From: Bacillota bacterium
GTDB lineage: Bacteria > Bacillota > Bacilli > Alicyclobacillales > SLC66
Length of the DNA stretch: 7,486 nucleotides
Assembly: GCA_021821185.1 (NCBI GenBank)
Contig: JAKACU010000089.1
Coordinates: 1-7,486, forward strand
Direction: 5' to 3'
Made by a program: the position numbers and the translations under genes. Below the pieces are notes generated by a model that had not been told where the DNA came from, did not search any database, and worked only from the letters and a program-made list of their open reading frames with translations. This document shows, in pieces, positions 5,771-7,486 of this stretch (its first letter is position 1; every line of letters begins with the position of its first letter).

Positions 5771-6715
5771 GTGTGGCGATATGTTGTGCGGCGCATCAGC
5801 ACTGGAATCGTCGTTGTGTTTGTCGTTTCGGTGCTGACGTTTGCCGTGCTGCAGTGGCTTCCGGGTGACCCTGCAGCGATTATCCTGGGTGTTAACGCAT
5901 CACCTTTGGCTCTTGTCAATTTGCGTGAAAGCCTGGGACTCAATCAACCGTGGTATATGCAATACTGGCATTGGCTGTCCCAGGCCTTGACAGGAAATCT
6001 GGGGACATCGCTGATTTTTGGGCAGCCCGTGACGGTCTTAATTGAGCAGCGCCTGCCTGTAACACTCACGCTCACGCTGCTTTCCCTTGTTATCACGGTG
6101 ATGGTTGCCATTCCCCTTGGCGTTGTCAGCGCTTTTTATCGGGATCGTGCGATCGATCGGATAATTCGCTTTATCATGCAGGTGTTTCTAGGTGTGCCGA
6201 CGTTTTGGATTGGCCTTTTACTTATTTTGTGGTTGTCTATTGCGTGGCGCGTTTTGCCAGTCGGAGGCTTCCCCGGATTTTCGGCCGGTTTTTGGCCAGT
6301 TTTATCTAGTCTGTTAATGCCAGCAGTATCGTTGTCTATCGTGGAAATCGCAGTTCTTTCGCGCATCATGCGTCGATCGATGATCGACGCTCTTGACGCG
6401 CCTTTTATGGTGACGACAAAGGGCAAAGGGCTAAGCGCGTATCGCCGTTATTTGCGCCATGCGTTTCGCACGGCGCTCGTTGTCCCGGTTACGATCATCG
6501 GTCTTTCGGTGGCCAGTCTGTTAGGCGGCGCGGTTGTGGTGGAAAATGTGTTTGCACTCCCTGGCATCGGGCGTCTTTTGCTCGTGGCGGTGCAGCAAAA
6601 AGACTATCCGCTGCTTGAGGGACTGACGGTGTTTATCGCGCTTGTGGTTGTCGTCAGCAGTCTTGTGGTGGACGCCTTGTACGCGGTGCTCGATCCACGG
6701 ATTCGTCTGCGTTAG
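5771..6715 (+). CDS. ABC transporter permease, DppB/OppB type
   Basis: One of the two membrane subunits that form the channel of the importer. From GTG 5771 it is 314 residues and begins MWRYVVRRI, the usual OppB/DppB opening. Six membrane segments can be placed at about 11-30, 98-121, 133-157, 177-199, 236-258 and 284-305. Family marks include PGDPA (31-35), IEQRLPVTLTLTLLS (91-105), the cytoplasmic EAA-type loop with KGKGL (217-221) and LRHAFRTALVVP (228-239), and GGAVVVENVFALPGIG (252-267). It ends in LDPRIRLR, as is typical. The EAA position reads VTTKGKG instead of the common VRTARAKG, a mild departure in the loop that meets the ATPase. The gene follows the SBP stop by 11 bases (2 bases if GTG 5762 were used) and precedes the partner permease by 3 bases, so all three are probably one operon. 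Substrate unknown. Confidence 0.93.
   Translation: MWRYVVRRISTGIVVVFVVSVLTFAVLQWLPGDPAAIILGVNASPLALVNLRESLGLNQPWYMQYWHWLSQALTGNLGTSLIFGQPVTVLIEQRLPVTLTLTLLSLVITVMVAIPLGVVSAFYRDRAIDRIIRFIMQVFLGVPTFWIGLLLILWLSIAWRVLPVGGFPGFSAGFWPVLSSLLMPAVSLSIVEIAVLSRIMRRSMIDALDAPFMVTTKGKGLSAYRRYLRHAFRTALVVPVTIIGLSVASLLGGAVVVENVFALPGIGRLLLVAVQQKDYPLLEGLTVFIALVVVVSSLVVDALYAVLDPRIRLR
6370..6390 (+). repeat. 9-bp inverted repeat with a 3-base loop inside the first permease gene
   Basis: GCGTCGATC (6370-6378) and GATCGACGC (6382-6390) are perfect reverse complements around GAT. They encode part of the stretch RRSMIDALD just before the EAA loop. No T-run follows, so it is not a terminator. It may be chance, given the many GATC-containing codons nearby. 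Confidence 0.45.
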
Positions 6716-6718
6716 GGG

Positions 6719-7486
6719 GTGGCTCGGATCAAGGAGTTCACAGGTATTGTCGGCGGCATCTTATTTCTTATTTTGCTTGTGCTGGCGGTGCTCGGGTGGG
6801 TGCACCCGCCGTATGACCCGCTTGCGATGAATATCATGAAGCGATTCGCGCCCCCAAGTATGACGCACCTGATGGGCACGGATGAATTTGGCCGCGATGT
6901 GTTTAGTCGAATTCTCGTGGCCTTAGGAACGTCGTTTACGGTTGGCTTTGGCTCTTTGGCGATTGGCTTGACAGGTGGAACGCTCATTGGCGCCGTTGGC
7001 GGCTATGCGGGCAAGTGGATCGGTGAAATCCTGATGCGCCTGATGGACGCTGCCTATGCGTTTCCGCATCTTGTGTTGGCACTGCTTTTTTTGACGGTGC
7101 TCGGTCCTGGTGAAGTGTCGGCTGTAGTGGCGATCGGTGTGTTTAGCATACCTGTGTTTGCAAGGCTTACGTACGGCAGTGTGCTGGAGGGGCGCCATCT
7201 GTTGTACGTAAAAGCGGCGCAAAGTATGGGGGGCAAGGGTTGGTATGTGCTTTTTCACCATATAGTCCCGTATGCTTGGCCCGCACTTTTGGTACAGGCC
7301 ACGTCCAGTTTTAGCATGGCTGTATTGGCCGAGGCGGCATTGTCATTTTTAGGCGTGGGCATCCAGCCGCCTGCGCCGAGCCTTGGCGGGATGCTCAGCG
7401 ATGCGGCAAATTATCTTGGCGAATCCACGTGGATGGCTGTTTTTCCTGGCATCATGCTGCTCTTGGTCGTACTCTGTGTGGGCCTT
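6719..7486 (+). CDS. ABC transporter permease, DppC/OppC type (C-terminus cut by the right edge)
   Basis: The second channel subunit, partner of the preceding permease. The frame is open from GTG 6719 to the window end, giving 256 residues, and probably about 20 or more are missing. The first membrane segment is at about 10-28, followed by an outside stretch with HPPYDPLAM. MGTDEFGRDVFSRIL (52-66) is the family mark before the core. Further segments are at about 73-97, 108-130, 134-155, 185-205 and from 238 to the edge. The EAA-type loop is YVKAAQSMGGKGW (163-175), followed by HHIVP. SFLGVGIQPPAPSLGGML (209-226) is the other conserved block. The start is doubtful. GTG 6719 is 3 bases after the upstream TAG, with its G-run directly adjacent, so reinitiation after termination would be needed. 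By analogy with the first permease junction, the position 5 bases after GGGGGTGG is an ATC (6728), not a usual start codon. AAGGAG at 6731-6736 precedes only an ATT. Confidence 0.9.
   Translation, partial: MARIKEFTGIVGGILFLILLVLAVLGWVHPPYDPLAMNIMKRFAPPSMTHLMGTDEFGRDVFSRILVALGTSFTVGFGSLAIGLTGGTLIGAVGGYAGKWIGEILMRLMDAAYAFPHLVLALLFLTVLGPGEVSAVVAIGVFSIPVFARLTYGSVLEGRHLLYVKAAQSMGGKGWYVLFHHIVPYAWPALLVQATSSFSMAVLAEAALSFLGVGIQPPAPSLGGMLSDAANYLGESTWMAVFPGIMLLLVVLCVGL

Overview
The window looks like chromosomal DNA of a monoderm bacterium of the Bacillota (Firmicutes). It has strong Shine-Dalgarno sites, frequent GTG and TTG starts, about half G+C by eye, a DinB of the Bacillus YqjH type, and compact same-strand operons. 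An Alicyclobacillaceae-like acidophile or thermophile is a guess from protein flavour, not something the bases prove.

Left part (1-2700, minus strand): an sbcD-sbcC operon. SbcD is complete. SbcC is cut by the left edge after about 479 residues, so only its N-terminal ATPase lobe and the first coiled-coil arm are present. The stop of sbcD and the start of sbcC share one base. Together they form the Mre11/Rad50-type nuclease that opens hairpins and cleans blocked DNA ends.

Middle (2795-4093, plus strand): a Y-family translesion polymerase (DinB), transcribed divergently from sbcD. The roughly 95-base spacer holds candidate promoters for both directions and a 6+6 base dyad in the probable dinB promoter spacer. 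No LexA box of the Bacillus or E. coli type is visible.

Right part (4094-7486, plus strand): a 130-base spacer with a -10 box and a leader inverted repeat, followed by the start of a family-5 peptide-type ABC importer operon. It encodes a substrate-binding protein, a DppB/OppB-type permease and a DppC/OppC-type permease whose last residues lie beyond the right edge. The ATPase genes usually expected next are outside the window. The three genes are packed with only a few bases between each.

I see no mobile element, CRISPR array, rRNA, tRNA or phage gene. All the proteins belong to known families and I found no convincing new multi-gene system. The parts worth a second look are non-coding or overlaid on coding sequence: the divergent-promoter dyad, a 10-bp GC-rich hairpin early in dinB, interleaved inverted repeats near the 3' end of the binding-protein gene, the SBP leader repeat, the missing lipobox on the SBP, and the unclear start codon of the second permease.
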